From NCBI RefSeq assembly GCF_020731415.2, contig NZ_CP088273.1, positions 811,001-875,000 of the forward strand: 64,000 nucleotides of DNA, written 5' to 3'. The notes under the pieces were generated by a model. It saw only the letters and a program-made list of their open reading frames with translations. It was not told the DNA's origin and ran no database searches. How positions within the stretch are numbered: position 1 is the stretch's first letter; each line of letters begins with the position of its first letter. Positions 18,253 to 27,760 of the stretch are shown in pieces. Position numbers and translations under genes: made by a program. This DNA is from Phyllobacterium sp. T1293. Lineage in GTDB: Bacteria; Pseudomonadota; Alphaproteobacteria; Rhizobiales; Rhizobiaceae.

Positions 18253-19485
18253 TCAGGCCAGATCAATCCCCTTTTTCTTATATTCATCCAGAACCATCTC
18301 GTTAATATCCGAGATGATTGCAATCCTGCCATTGCTCGGATCGTTGATCCAGAACCGGGCCAGCAGCTTGATGCTCTTGTTTTCGATGCTGGCGGTATAA
18401 ATCTGTGGCGGCGGCTCTTTCATCACGCGCGGCTGCTTTTGCACCGCTGCCAGAAAGATGCTTCGGGCCGCGTCCAGATCGGTGGTGGATGCCACGGTGA
18501 TGGGAAATTCCAGCCTTATATTATTGTTCGACAGCGTTTCGTTGTAGATCGTGCTGTTGATCAGCGTGTCGTTGGAGATCAGAACATCCAGCCCGTCGGT
18601 CGTATGAATAGTCGTATAGCGGATGGTCATCTCGGTGACTTTACCGGTGATGCGGTCGCTGACCAGATTGTCGCCAACCCGAACCGAGCGCTCGAACAGC
18701 AGGATGAGGCCGCTGATATAGCTGGCCGCGAGTTTCTGGAAACCGAGACCAAGCCCGATGCCGAGCGCACCACCGAAGGCGGCGAGGGCGGTCAGGTTAA
18801 TCCCCGCGGTTGAGATGATGATGAGTGCCGCGATGATCCAGATCGTCACAGAGATGATACGCTCAAGCGCCAAGGCGAGATTGGGTTGCAGGCCGCTTCT
18901 TTTGTGCAGATAACGCTGTGATACTTCGGAAATCCAGATGGTGACGATGATGACGATAGCAGCGAAGAACAGAATGGTCAGGATTGCCAACACGCTGATC
19001 TTGGCATCGCCTATGGAATATTCAGTGTCGAAGAAACTTTTGACCGTCTCGTTCCATTGCCCGAACAGATAAATAAGCACCGTTAGCCAGAACACGACGG
19101 ATGAGGCGCGCAGAATGGAGCGCAAGGGATCATGCGGTTTGAAAATCAGTTCCACAATCGTCCCTACAAGCCGGACAAGCAGGAATGATAAAAGTATCCC
19201 GCCAATAACGAAGATCAACGGATTGGCAAGCGTGCCATTGAAGGCTCGCATCAATCCAAACAGGATGAGGATGGTAAAAGCGATTGTCGAGAGATAGTCG
19301 ATCATAATTCTGATGCGCGAGGTGATCGGCCGGATGCGCTTCAGACGCCGCGTGATCAACTTGGCTATGACAAATGACAGGATAAGGGCGCCGATCGAAA
19401 GGAAGCCGGTAAGCGGCGTCTGGAAAATGACGTCGAGCGCGCCAGTTCCAAGGGCCGCTATTGCATCAGCCTCTTCTTTCTCCAT
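18253..19485 (-). CDS. MscS-family mechanosensitive ion channel
   Basis: About 410 residues. Four or five membrane helices precede the pore helix and beta domain of the MscS family: the segment AALAAFGGALGIGLGLGFQK resembles the Gly/Ala-rich TM3 pore helix, followed by LAASYISGLILLFERSVRVG and the beta-domain stretch ITGKVTEMTIRYTTIHTTDG. Such channels release solutes under hypo-osmotic stress. The ATG at 19485, with GGGGGG 3 bases upstream, is preferred over GTG or ATG codons at 19521/19515. The divergent neighbour is the creatininase-like gene. Confidence 0.9.
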   Translation of the reverse strand: MEKEEADAIAALGTGALDVIFQTPLTGFLSIGALILSFVIAKLITRRLKRIRPITSRIRIMIDYLSTIAFTILILFGLMRAFNGTLANPLIFVIGGILLSFLLVRLVGTIVELIFKPHDPLRSILRASSVVFWLTVLIYLFGQWNETVKSFFDTEYSIGDAKISVLAILTILFFAAIVIIVTIWISEVSQRYLHKRSGLQPNLALALERIISVTIWIIAALIIISTAGINLTALAAFGGALGIGLGLGFQKLAASYISGLILLFERSVRVGDNLVSDRITGKVTEMTIRYTTIHTTDGLDVLISNDTLINSTIYNETLSNNNIRLEFPITVASTTDLDAARSIFLAAVQKQPRVMKEPPPQIYTASIENKSIKLLARFWINDPSNGRIAIISDINEMVLDEYKKKGIDLA

Positions 19486-19601
19486 CGTCCCCCCGAATGC
19501 ATGAAGCTGTGGCATCGCCACAGATAAAGAATGTGTTTACCGCCACATCTTGTGACATAAAATTCATTGCAAAAACAGATCATTCAGCGAAGGCTTGTTT
19601 G

Positions 19602-19660
19602 ACTGTCTGGCTTGACAGTTTGAGGGAGAACGGCCTCCTTCACCACTGTTAAACGACAGT
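19602..19660. promoter_or_regulatory. Two related inverted repeats in a divergent promoter region
   Basis: ACTGTC-N6-GACAGT (19602-19619) and ACTGT-N6-ACAGT (19645-19660) share the same half-site and stand 42 bases apart upstream of the creatininase-like gene. They are likely paired binding sites; the binding protein is unknown. Confidence 0.35.
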
Positions 19661-19690
19661 ATGGATGTGTGCCGGAAAAGGTGAGCAGGA

Positions 19691-20392
19691 ATGAAAATCG
19701 CGGATATGAACTGGATGCAGGTGGAAGAACGTGTCGCGAAGGACGATCGCTGCATTCTTCCCATCGGCAGTGTCGAGCAACATGCTTATCTGAGCCTCGC
19801 CACGGATATGATTCTGGCCGAGAAAGTTGGTGTCGATGCAGCCGAACCTTTGGGCGTTCCGGTTTTCCCTGCATTGCCCTATGGGCTTGCATCGTCGTTC
19901 ATGGATTTTCCGGGAACGCTCACATTCAGTCTTGCCACCTATGCGCTTGTTATCCGCGATTTGCTCGACAGCATGTATCGCAATGGCTTCCGACGCATTC
20001 TGATGGTCAATGGTCATGGCGGCAATACGCCCGCCGGAACCGTCATTTCCGAATGGCTGAACGATCATCCAGATGCTTCGGTCAAGCTGCATGACTGGTG
20101 GCGCGCACCAAAAACGTGGGCGAAGGTGATGGAAATCGATCCTGCCGCATCGCACGCCTCATGGATGGAGAATTTTCCGTGGACAAGGATTGCCGGAGCA
20201 CCGGTACCGCAGGAGCCGAAAGCGCAGATCGATTTTGGCGGGCTTGCCCGTGTGGATGCCCGCCGCAAACGCAAAATGCTCGGGGAAGGCAATTATTACG
20301 GGCTGTTCCAGCGACCCGATGCGGATTCGCTGGCGCTGTGGGACGTGGCCGTCGCCGAGACGCGCGAGCAGCTCGACAATGACTGGCACTAA
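19691..20392 (+). CDS. Creatininase-family amidohydrolase
   Basis: A 233-residue protein with the creatininase fold signatures LPIGSVEQHAYLSLATD (residues 23-39) and MVNGHGGNTPAG (near 98-109), which provide metal ligands. The usual Gly-Pro-His-Leu-Pro stretch after EQH is altered to AYLSL. A later HASWMENFPWTR region corresponds to the metal-site helix. Family members include creatininase, FAPy deformylase and mycofactocin MftE, all metal-dependent amidases. The real substrate is not predictable here. The gene is followed on the same strand by a HAD hydrolase. Confidence 0.85.
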   Translation: MKIADMNWMQVEERVAKDDRCILPIGSVEQHAYLSLATDMILAEKVGVDAAEPLGVPVFPALPYGLASSFMDFPGTLTFSLATYALVIRDLLDSMYRNGFRRILMVNGHGGNTPAGTVISEWLNDHPDASVKLHDWWRAPKTWAKVMEIDPAASHASWMENFPWTRIAGAPVPQEPKAQIDFGGLARVDARRKRKMLGEGNYYGLFQRPDADSLALWDVAVAETREQLDNDWH

Positions 20393-20505
20393 ATCCGTAT
20401 GTCGCAACGCAGTCAGATTCGTATCAGGAAATTAGCACTACAGGCGTTGCGGGCAAGCGTGGCAATTGTGTATCGATGGTTTTGCCAAGCAAAAGGAAAT
20501 ATAAA

Positions 20506-21177
20506 TTGTCTTCAGCGACGTCTCCGGTTTTCAGTAAGCCATTTTCAGCCCTGCTTTTCGATATGGATGGTACGATCCTCAATTCGCTTGCCGCTGCCGA
20601 GCGCGTCTGGGGTGACTGGGCGCGCAGCAAAGGTCTTGATGTCGAGGCATTCATGCCAACCATGCATGGTTCGCGCGGTGTCGATACGATTAGCCGTCTT
20701 GGATTGCCCGGTGTTGATCCTGTGGCCGAGGCCGCCGAAATCGAGCGGGCGGAGATTGACGATGTGGAGGGCGTTGTTGCCATTTCCGGTGCGGTCGCAT
20801 TTCTGAAATCGCTGCCGCCGCAAAGCTGGGCCATTGTGACATCGGCTCCAATTCTGCTGGCAAAACGGCGTATGGAAGCGGCAGGAATTCCTTTTCCCGA
20901 GATTATGGTGACAGCAGAGGACGTATCGATCGGCAAGCCCGATCCGCAATGCTATCTGCTCGGTGCCAAAAAGCTTGGTGTCGACATTGCCGATTGTCTG
21001 GTTTTCGAAGATGCACCAGCAGGAATTCAGGCGGGAGAGGCGGCTGGGGCCGAGGTGCTTGTGATAACGGCAACACAAATGCACGCTGTTGAGACACGCC
21101 ACGCAACCATTGCCAGCTATGATGAAATCACCGCTGAAATCGGCAGTGACGGCAAAATATCGATTGTCAGGCCATGA
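20506..21177 (+). CDS. HAD-superfamily sugar-phosphatase-like hydrolase
   Basis: About 223 residues. Motif I is LLFDMDGTILNS with both catalytic Asp residues, motif II is the VTSAP segment, and motif IV is LVFEDAPAGIQAG. The layout matches HAD subfamily IA phosphatases of the GPP/2-deoxyglucose-6-phosphatase kind. A TTG at 20506 is preceded by AAAGGAAAT at good spacing, while the longer ATG at 20476 has no ribosome site; I chose the TTG but the ATG remains possible. It ends 6 bases before a strong hairpin and converges with matC. Confidence 0.85.
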   Translation: MSSATSPVFSKPFSALLFDMDGTILNSLAAAERVWGDWARSKGLDVEAFMPTMHGSRGVDTISRLGLPGVDPVAEAAEIERAEIDDVEGVVAISGAVAFLKSLPPQSWAIVTSAPILLAKRRMEAAGIPFPEIMVTAEDVSIGKPDPQCYLLGAKKLGVDIADCLVFEDAPAGIQAGEAAGAEVLVITATQMHAVETRHATIASYDEITAEIGSDGKISIVRP

Positions 21178-21183
21178 GTATCA

Positions 21184-21216
21184 GTCAGCGCATCGACCGG
21201 GAGCCGATGCGCTGAC
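21184..21216. terminator. Stem-loop between the HAD gene and matC
   Basis: GTCAGCGCATCG and CGATGCGCTGAC form a perfect 12-bp stem with a 9-base loop. It lies between two convergent stops, and only a short T-run (GTTTTA) follows on the plus strand. It probably ends transcription of the HAD gene and possibly the mat operon. Confidence 0.6.
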
Positions 21217-21229
21217 CTGAGTTTTACGC

Positions 21230-22582
21230 CTAGATCGCGCCGGGGACGACGAGAACCAGCCACGCGATAATGGGGCCGATGACCGCAATCAGTGCGCTGT
21301 ACACGAGCAGTTTGCGCAGTACGCTCTCCCGCTCGGCTTCCGGCGCATTGGCAACAACGAGCGCGCCGTTGGTCGAAAACGGGCTGGTATCGACGATGGT
21401 TGTCGAGATGGCGATGGCCGAGACAACGCCGATGGCGCTGATATGTCCCTGCATCAGGAATGGCACAGCCAGCGGAATGATAGCGCCGAGCAATGCGGTT
21501 GACGATGCAAAGGCAGAGACGATTGCGCCGGTGAAGCAGAGGAGCAGGGCGGCCAGAAGCGGCATGCCGAGGCTGGAAATCCCCGATGCCACATAATCAA
21601 CAGTCCCGGCTTTCTGCATGATGCCGACATAGGTGATGATACCGGCGATCAGCAGCACGGTTGACCAGCTGATCTTGTCGACAGCCGCCTTCTGGGTTTT
21701 CGGAGAAAACAGGGCGAGCAGCACAGCAACGGTTATCGCCACAAGCCCCACATTGAACTTGAACACCAGAGCGCCGACCGCAAGCGCCGTCAATCCGAGC
21801 AGCGTCAGCAGGCGTTCGCTGGTCAAGCTTTCGTTTGGATTGATTGCCGCGCCGGATGGCGATGTGGCGGTGCGGTGATAGGCTGGTGAGGCCGGGGTGC
21901 CGCCATGGCCAACGATGGAACGCGATGCGCCCGCCACATGGGTATCAGGATCGGGTCCGGATGCTGCCGCATGATCGCGCAGGCTTTTCCAGCCGCCGAA
22001 GATGAAGAACACCACAACCGCAATGGCAAGGTTAAAGAGCAGGCTCGACAGGAACAGGGTTGTCGGGCCGTAGGGCAGGCCGGCTTTTTGAACGATCTGA
22101 TTGGTGATGCCACCATAGATGCTGATCGGCGAGAAACCGCCGCCTTGGGCGCCGTGAATAACCATGAGGCCCATCATGACAGGGCTGATGCGGTATTGCG
22201 CGGCAAAGCGCAGGGCGACAGGCGCAAGGATGGCGCAGGCGGCGGGGCTCAATCCGCCAAAGCCGGTGATAACAGCGGCGACAAAAAACATCACCCAGGG
22301 GATGAGCGCCATATGGCCGCGAACAAGCCGCACCGCCCGTTCAACCAGCCAGTCGATGGTGCCGTTGTTCTGAGCAATACCGAACAGATAGGTGACACCA
22401 ACAAGTGTCAGGAACAGATCACTGGGAAACCCGGCAAATATGTCATTGGATGACATTCCCATGATCAGCGAGCCGACCACAAAGGCGGCGGCAAAGGCCA
22501 GTGCGCCCATATTGATCGGCAGGATCGTTGCAACAACGAACATGGCAATCAACACAAGAATAGAGAAAATCTGGATATTCAC
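21230..22582 (-). CDS. matC: Malonate/dicarboxylate carrier MatC
   Basis: A 450-residue permease with about eleven to twelve helices, of the MatC/ion-transporter superfamily (ILPINMGALAFAAAFVVGSL near the start and VIHGAQGGGFSPISIYGGIT near 145). The GTG start has GGGAGGA 7 bases upstream. It lies 119 bases downstream of matB in the same direction, and the gene set matches the Rhizobium malonate system, so it should import malonate. A variable hydrophilic stretch (residues about 205-250) separates the two membrane halves. Confidence 0.92.
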   Translation of the reverse strand: MNIQIFSILVLIAMFVVATILPINMGALAFAAAFVVGSLIMGMSSNDIFAGFPSDLFLTLVGVTYLFGIAQNNGTIDWLVERAVRLVRGHMALIPWVMFFVAAVITGFGGLSPAACAILAPVALRFAAQYRISPVMMGLMVIHGAQGGGFSPISIYGGITNQIVQKAGLPYGPTTLFLSSLLFNLAIAVVVFFIFGGWKSLRDHAAASGPDPDTHVAGASRSIVGHGGTPASPAYHRTATSPSGAAINPNESLTSERLLTLLGLTALAVGALVFKFNVGLVAITVAVLLALFSPKTQKAAVDKISWSTVLLIAGIITYVGIMQKAGTVDYVASGISSLGMPLLAALLLCFTGAIVSAFASSTALLGAIIPLAVPFLMQGHISAIGVVSAIAISTTIVDTSPFSTNGALVVANAPEAERESVLRKLLVYSALIAVIGPIIAWLVLVVPGAI

Positions 22583-22701
22583 GGTAAAATCCTCCCTCTG
22601 CGGCGCGCTATAAGCGGCCGCTTCTTCAGTTCTTATTGTGGCGTAAGCTCCCCCCTACGCCCTCGTTTCCGCCGTCATCTGCGCGATGATGGCGTCATGG
22701 A

Positions 22702-24228
22702 TCAGGCATTTGCGCTGATGGCATAGAGATTGCCATATTGCTCGCGCAAAACGTTCTTCTGCACCTTGCCCATGGTGTTGCGGGGCAGGTCCTCGACAAA
22801 AATGATCTGTTTGGGCTGCTTGTAGCGAGCGAGCCGGTTTTGCAGCGCATCGAGAATGGCCTGTTCGCTGAGATCAGAACCGGCTTTTTTAACGACAATG
22901 GCGGTAACACCTTCACCGAAATCCGGATGGGCGACGCCGATGACAGCGCTTTCGACAACGCCCGACAATTGGTCGATCTCGCTTTCGACTTCCTTCGGGT
23001 AAATGTTGTAACCACCTGAAATAACAAGGTCTTTGCCGCGTCCGACGATATGTACATAGCCGCGTTGATCAATCTTGCCGAGATCGCCTGTGATGAAAAA
23101 CCCGTCATCACGAAACTCCGCCTTGGTTTTTTCGGGCATGCGCCAATAGCCCTTGAACACGTTCGGTCCCTTGACCTCGATCATGCCGGTTTCGTCGGCT
23201 GGCAGGGTTACGCCGGTTTCCGGATGCGTCACCCGCACGGTGACGCCGGGGAGCGGAAAGCCTACAGTTCCGGCAATCCGGTCCCCGGCATAGGGATTGG
23301 AGGTGTTCATGTTGGTTTCGGTCATGCCATAGCGTTCAAGAATGGCCTGACCCGTGCGCTCCTGAAATGCCCGGTGGGTATCAGCGAGCAGGGGCGCAGA
23401 CCCTGAAATGAACAGGCGCATGGTTGTGACCGCATCGCGGGTCAGGCCCTCATTCTGCAAAAGCCTGACATAGAAGGTGGGGACACCCATCATCGCCGTT
23501 GCACGTGGCATGAGAGACAGGATTTCCGCCGGATCGAATTTCGGCAACAGGAACATTGATGCGCCTGACGTCAGGATAACGTTGGTTGCAACGAAAAGCC
23601 CGTGGGTGTGGAAGATCGGCAAGGCATGGATCAACCGGTCTTTTGCGGTGAACTGCCAGTGATCACGCAATGTCAGCGCGTTGGATAGGAGATTGTCGTG
23701 GGTCAGCATCGCGCCTTTGGAGCGGCCTGTTGTGCCTGACGTGTAGAGAATGGCGGCAAGATCATCTGCGGCACGGGTAGCATCGACGAAATCCGGTGCT
23801 TCGCCCTTCGCCAGATCAATCAGCGAACCGCCACCATGATCATCAAGCGTCTCAACCAACGCACCGTATTTCGAAGCGATGGCTTTGATGCCTTCGGCAG
23901 CTTTCGGCGTGACCACAACGAGGCGCGGCTCGGCGTCGCTGATGAAATAGTCAAGTTCGGCCAGCGTATAGGCGGTATTCAGCGGCAGATAGACGGCTCC
24001 ACAACGGACACAGGCGAGATAGAGCATCAGCGCTTCAGGGCTTTTCTCTACCTGAACGGCTACGCGGTCGCCGGGGCGAATGCCGAGCGTATCGATGGCA
24101 CCGGCGATCCGGCCAGACCATTGCAGCATGTCACCATAGGTCCATGTGCTGTTATCACCCGTTTCAATAAACACGGCATCCTCAGCCGGAATGGAACGCC
24201 TGATGGCATCAAACAGATGGTTGCTCAT
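22702..24228 (-). CDS. matB: Malonyl-CoA synthetase MatB
   Basis: A 508-residue acyl-adenylate-forming enzyme. The AMP-binding motif is YTSGTTGRSKGAMLTHDNL (near 160), ERYGMTETNMNTSNPY is the A5-type region, and GYNIYPKEVESEIDQLSGVV and PRNTMGKVQKN are the C-terminal catalytic segments with the conserved Lys. It joins malonate to CoA with ATP in the cytosol. The start ATG overlaps the matA stop (ATGA), which together with the neighbours identifies it as MatB rather than a generic acyl-CoA ligase. Confidence 0.95.
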   Translation of the reverse strand: MSNHLFDAIRRSIPAEDAVFIETGDNSTWTYGDMLQWSGRIAGAIDTLGIRPGDRVAVQVEKSPEALMLYLACVRCGAVYLPLNTAYTLAELDYFISDAEPRLVVVTPKAAEGIKAIASKYGALVETLDDHGGGSLIDLAKGEAPDFVDATRAADDLAAILYTSGTTGRSKGAMLTHDNLLSNALTLRDHWQFTAKDRLIHALPIFHTHGLFVATNVILTSGASMFLLPKFDPAEILSLMPRATAMMGVPTFYVRLLQNEGLTRDAVTTMRLFISGSAPLLADTHRAFQERTGQAILERYGMTETNMNTSNPYAGDRIAGTVGFPLPGVTVRVTHPETGVTLPADETGMIEVKGPNVFKGYWRMPEKTKAEFRDDGFFITGDLGKIDQRGYVHIVGRGKDLVISGGYNIYPKEVESEIDQLSGVVESAVIGVAHPDFGEGVTAIVVKKAGSDLSEQAILDALQNRLARYKQPKQIIFVEDLPRNTMGKVQKNVLREQYGNLYAISANA

Positions 24229-25634
24229 GAACTCAGTTCCTTGCTGCTTGCCTTGGTCTTGTCTTGCTCTTTGGGCTGTGTTGCGCGGGCGGGTTTCTCG
24301 CTGCGCAACAGCTTGCGGATCGCTGGTGCCGCGACGATTTCGCCCCGCTGGGCAAATGCCTCGTGGTTGGTTTCAATATCGTCAAGCTTGTAGAGATAAT
24401 TGACCATCAGCCCGTGCGCCTGCCTGACGGCACGGGGCGAACGATCAGCAAGAAAATTGAGCCGCTCCAGCCGTGCGCCATTGCCGAGGTGGAACCGCGC
24501 AACCGGATCAATGGCGCGCCCATCGGGTGTTCGCCCGCGCAGAAAATACCAGGCGGCGGCGGGCAGCAATGCTGTCTTTACAGCCGTTGTCTTTATCGGG
24601 TCATCGAACCAGTCGGCGTCATCCAGAGCGGCGAGGGCAGCCTTGTCTTCGACCGACAGCACATCGGAGTCGTCATTGCGCCGCTCGCGTCCCAGCCAGT
24701 TGGCAAAGCCCGGTACTGGCGAAAGCGTGACAAAGGTATCGAGCTTGGGAAGATCACGGCGCAAATCCTCCACCACCTGCTTGATGAGGAAATTGCCGAA
24801 GGAAATACCGCGCAAGCCCACCTGACAGTTTGAAATGGAATAAAAGACAGCGGTACGCGCATCCTGTGCCTGAATGGGCGCCCGTTTTTCATCCAGCACA
24901 TCGGAAATCGTCTCGGGGATAGTTTTGGTCAGCGCCACTTCAACGAAGATGAGCGGATCATCGGGAAGCTGCGGATGAAAGAAGGCAAAGCAACGCCGGT
25001 CGGTTGGCGCGAGCCGGCGGCGCAGCTCGTCCCAATCGTGGATCTCATGTACAGCCTCGTACTGAATGATCTTTTCAAGGATTTGCGCGGGCGTGGACCA
25101 ATCAATCGGGCGCAGGATGAGAAAGCCGCGATTGAACCACGAGGTGAAGAGGTGGGCAAAATCCGCATCTACCGCTTCAAGATCAGGTGTATCGGCCTTG
25201 AGTTCGAGCAGACGTTCCCGCATGCCCACAAGCGTGGATATGCCCTTGGGGGCAAGGTTCAGGCGGCGGATCAGTTCCTGCCTGCGCGGTTCGGCGGCCT
25301 CATGCAATTGCAGCACTGTCTTGGCGGTGCGTTCGGCCCGATAGGTGTCGATGGCCTTTTCGAGCTTGTCAGAATCCGGTCCGAACCGATCGGCAAGGAG
25401 CAGCATGAAATCGCGCTGCTGTCCATCGTTCAGGCGGGACCATTGCTGCAGGATTTCCGCGGCCAGTGCCATGCCCGATGCTTCACCGCGACTGGAAAGC
25501 AGCATGGTGCATAGCCGTTCAAGACCAGCGAGACCGGATGGCAGTTTCTCCGTGCGCGGTGAAAACGAAAGCAGCTTGCGGCCACGTTCGGTGATCGTCT
25601 GCACCATATCGCTGAAGAAGGATGTACCGGTCAT
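24225..25634 (-). CDS. matA: Malonyl-CoA decarboxylase MatA
   Basis: About 469 residues, matching the all-alpha N-terminal domain plus GNAT-like catalytic domain of malonyl-CoA decarboxylase. CRCFAFFHPQLPDDPLIFVE and FYSISNCQVGLRGISFGNFL carry the conserved segments, and the late HGLMVNYLYKLDDIE region is also typical. The enzyme converts malonyl-CoA to acetyl-CoA, the last step of malonate use. The ATG at 25634 has GGAG 7 bases upstream; the extra 13 codons above it lack one. First gene of the matA-matB-matC operon, divergent from matR. Confidence 0.95.
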   Translation of the reverse strand: MTGTSFFSDMVQTITERGRKLLSFSPRTEKLPSGLAGLERLCTMLLSSRGEASGMALAAEILQQWSRLNDGQQRDFMLLLADRFGPDSDKLEKAIDTYRAERTAKTVLQLHEAAEPRRQELIRRLNLAPKGISTLVGMRERLLELKADTPDLEAVDADFAHLFTSWFNRGFLILRPIDWSTPAQILEKIIQYEAVHEIHDWDELRRRLAPTDRRCFAFFHPQLPDDPLIFVEVALTKTIPETISDVLDEKRAPIQAQDARTAVFYSISNCQVGLRGISFGNFLIKQVVEDLRRDLPKLDTFVTLSPVPGFANWLGRERRNDDSDVLSVEDKAALAALDDADWFDDPIKTTAVKTALLPAAAWYFLRGRTPDGRAIDPVARFHLGNGARLERLNFLADRSPRAVRQAHGLMVNYLYKLDDIETNHEAFAQRGEIVAAPAIRKLLRSEKPARATQPKEQDKTKASSKELSS

Positions 25635-25853
25635 TGCAGAACTCCAGTTCCGAGGATGGATCAGGCAAAGCATGCAGGTTTATCAGGCGGCGCTTATCCG
25701 GCGCTTGCCGACCGCAGTGCACAGTATAGCCGATCCGGTATGATAGCGCTTCTGCGATACTCCCTTTCGCATGCGTCAGATTATTCGTTTGTTCCAATAC
25801 CTCTTACGGGATGGTATATAATGTTTGGGCTTTCTTGTATGTAATGTCAACTG

Positions 25854-25867
25854 TCTTGTATACAAGA
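25854..25867. promoter_or_regulatory. MatR operator
   Basis: TCTTGTATACAAGA is a perfect 14-bp palindrome between divergent matA and matR. It is nearly the same as the TCTTGTA/TACACGA site that I recall being reported for Rhizobium MatR. A partial second copy (CTTGTATGTAAT, 25834-25845) lies 20 bases away toward matA. Confidence 0.75.
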
Positions 25868-25894
25868 ATTGGAATATTGCATTTTTGAGGGATC

Positions 25895-26569
25895 ATGGCC
25901 GAAAATATCGTGCAAGGACTGCGGGACGAAATCGAGAACGGTATTGTCACAAACCAGTTTGCTCCGGGCGAAAGGCTGGATGAGATGCAATTGGCAAAGC
26001 ATTTCGGTGTTTCGCGCACACCAGTGCGGGAAGCCCTTATGCAACTGAGCGCCATCGGGCTTGTCGAGATTCGCCCGCGGCGCGGGGCGGTCGTTGTTGA
26101 ACCGGGACCGCACCGGATTTACGAAATGTTCGAAGTGATGGCCGAGCTTGAAGGCATGGCAGGTTCTCTGGCCGCGCGTCGCCATACGGATGAGGATCGG
26201 GCTAACCTTCTGGCCGCCCACGCCCAGTGTACACAGTCCTCCAATGCGGAGGATACCGACACCTATTATTATGATAATGAGCGGTTTCATCAGGCCGTCT
26301 ATACGGCCAGCCACAGTAGCTTCCTGATCGAACAATGCCTCGCGCTGCATCGCCGTCTGCGGCCTTACCGGCGACTGCAATTGCGGGTGCGCAACCGGAT
26401 GATCACATCGTTCAACGAACATGCGGCTATTGTTGAGGCGATCCTTTCAGGGGATGCCGAGGCCGCCCGCACGCATCTGCGCCAGCACATTGCGGTGCAG
26501 GGGGATCGTTTCAGCGATCTCATTGCCACGCTGGCGGCACAGCGCAAAAACGGTCAGGCGACCGGGTAA
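25895..26569 (+). CDS. matR: GntR/FCD malonate-responsive regulator MatR
   Basis: A 224-residue protein. The winged helix lies at residues 5-72 with KHFGVSRTPVREALMQLSA. The FCD ligand domain follows with NERFHQAVYTASHSSFL and the metal/ligand-type His in FNEHAAIVEAILSGD. It is divergent from the malonate operon, and a perfect MatR-like palindrome lies 27 bases upstream of its start. Known MatR proteins control matABC and respond to malonate. Its 3' end overlaps the convergent epimerase gene by 16 bases. Confidence 0.92.
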   Translation: MAENIVQGLRDEIENGIVTNQFAPGERLDEMQLAKHFGVSRTPVREALMQLSAIGLVEIRPRRGAVVVEPGPHRIYEMFEVMAELEGMAGSLAARRHTDEDRANLLAAHAQCTQSSNAEDTDTYYYDNERFHQAVYTASHSSFLIEQCLALHRRLRPYRRLQLRVRNRMITSFNEHAAIVEAILSGDAEAARTHLRQHIAVQGDRFSDLIATLAAQRKNGQATG

Positions 26570-27537
26570 GGGCCCTTATCGAACGTCTGCCCATGATATC
26601 CTTTGCTGCCGATAGCGCGCGCCAACGGGCTGGCAAAATCCCTTCCGTTGTGCAGGCTTTCGAGGACATGGCGGAAATCATATTTCGGCTGCCAATCGAG
26701 TTCCGCAAGCGCCCGTTGATTGACATAAACGCGGTCCAGAGCGGCAGGCAATTGCCATCTACGGTTGGCATAAAGCGCGTCGCATTCGGGAAAGAGCCGC
26801 CGCACCACATCCGCAGCATTTTCCCGAAGCAGCGCCAGATCGCCTGGTGTAAAGGGTGTCGTTGCGGAGACAATGTATCGGCCAAAACCAATGCTGTGCG
26901 CTTTGCGTGCCGCCTGAACATGGGCGCTCACCACATCCTCCACGTCGACGCGGCGATTGAGCAGTTCATTCGCCTGTACATTCGCTGGCTGGAACTTGTC
27001 CCGCACTGTTGCGTCATCATCCTCTTCGGGAAAGAAGCGTGAGGTACGCAGCACGATCACCGGCAGGCGCTCCTTGCGGAAGAACAGGTGGCACAGATCT
27101 TCCGCCGCGATCTTGGTGACGCCATAAATATTCTTGGGAACCGGCGTGACATCTTCGGTGATCCAGGCCGCTGGCTCTCCGGCGGCAGGGGTAAGGGCTG
27201 CGCCGAACGTGCTGGTGGTGCTGGTGAAGATGAAGGCGTTGACCCCGGCAGCCAGAGCTTCTTCGAGCAGAATCAGCGTGCCCGTAATGTTGGTATTGAT
27301 AAAATCCTGTTTGGAATGGGTGGCGACATGCGGTTTGTGCAGTGTTGCCGTGTGCATCACTGTCTGAACGCCCTTCATGCAGGCTCGGACAAAGGCCCGG
27401 TCGGTGATTGATCCGATGCTATCGGTGAATGGCGACGCCTTGATGTCGATGCCTCGCACGGACTCGCCACCCTCACGCAGGCTGCGCATGAGGGCTTCAC
27501 CAAGATGACCGGCACTCCCTGTAACGAGAATTGTCAT
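26554..27537 (-). CDS. NAD-dependent epimerase/dehydratase (extended SDR)
   Basis: A 327-residue extended short-chain dehydrogenase. The N-terminal Rossmann motif is TGSAGHLGEAL (GxxGxxG), the FTSTTSTFG segment supplies the active-site Ser/Thr, and NIYGVTKIAAEDL carries the catalytic Tyr-x3-Lys. Such enzymes act on nucleotide sugars or related compounds; the substrate is not evident and no sugar cluster is nearby. It converges with matR, and the last 16 bases of the two reading frames overlap. Confidence 0.9.
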   Translation of the reverse strand: MTILVTGSAGHLGEALMRSLREGGESVRGIDIKASPFTDSIGSITDRAFVRACMKGVQTVMHTATLHKPHVATHSKQDFINTNITGTLILLEEALAAGVNAFIFTSTTSTFGAALTPAAGEPAAWITEDVTPVPKNIYGVTKIAAEDLCHLFFRKERLPVIVLRTSRFFPEEDDDATVRDKFQPANVQANELLNRRVDVEDVVSAHVQAARKAHSIGFGRYIVSATTPFTPGDLALLRENAADVVRRLFPECDALYANRRWQLPAALDRVYVNQRALAELDWQPKYDFRHVLESLHNGRDFASPLARAIGSKGYHGQTFDKGPYPVA

Positions 27538-27714
27538 CGTATTATTCCCTGAATCACGTTTTATGTGTCCAAGTTTAGTAAGCCTTATTGAAAATAGCTA
27601 TCGTGGGATCAAACGAAGACGGGAAGGAGCGCATGTATTGCAGGCTTTTCCAATCACACGGAAACTGTTCCCATGGGTGGATTTGGTCTGAATGCATAAA
27701 AGCGCTGAATGACT

Positions 27715-27742
27715 GGCGGCAAGTTGCGGGTATCTTGCCGCC
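27715..27742. terminator. Stem-loop downstream of the PsiF-like gene
   Basis: GGCGGCAAG and CTTGCCGCC make a perfect 9-bp stem with a 10-base loop, 18 bases past the stop of the minus-strand PsiF-like gene. There is no clear T-run, so its terminator role is tentative. Confidence 0.4.
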
Positions 27743-27760
27743 AGCATTCAAACGGGGCTG

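Noticed and set aside
23836..24393. Plus-strand frame opposite matB and matA
   Set aside because: It is antisense to the malonate genes, whose active-site motifs are intact.
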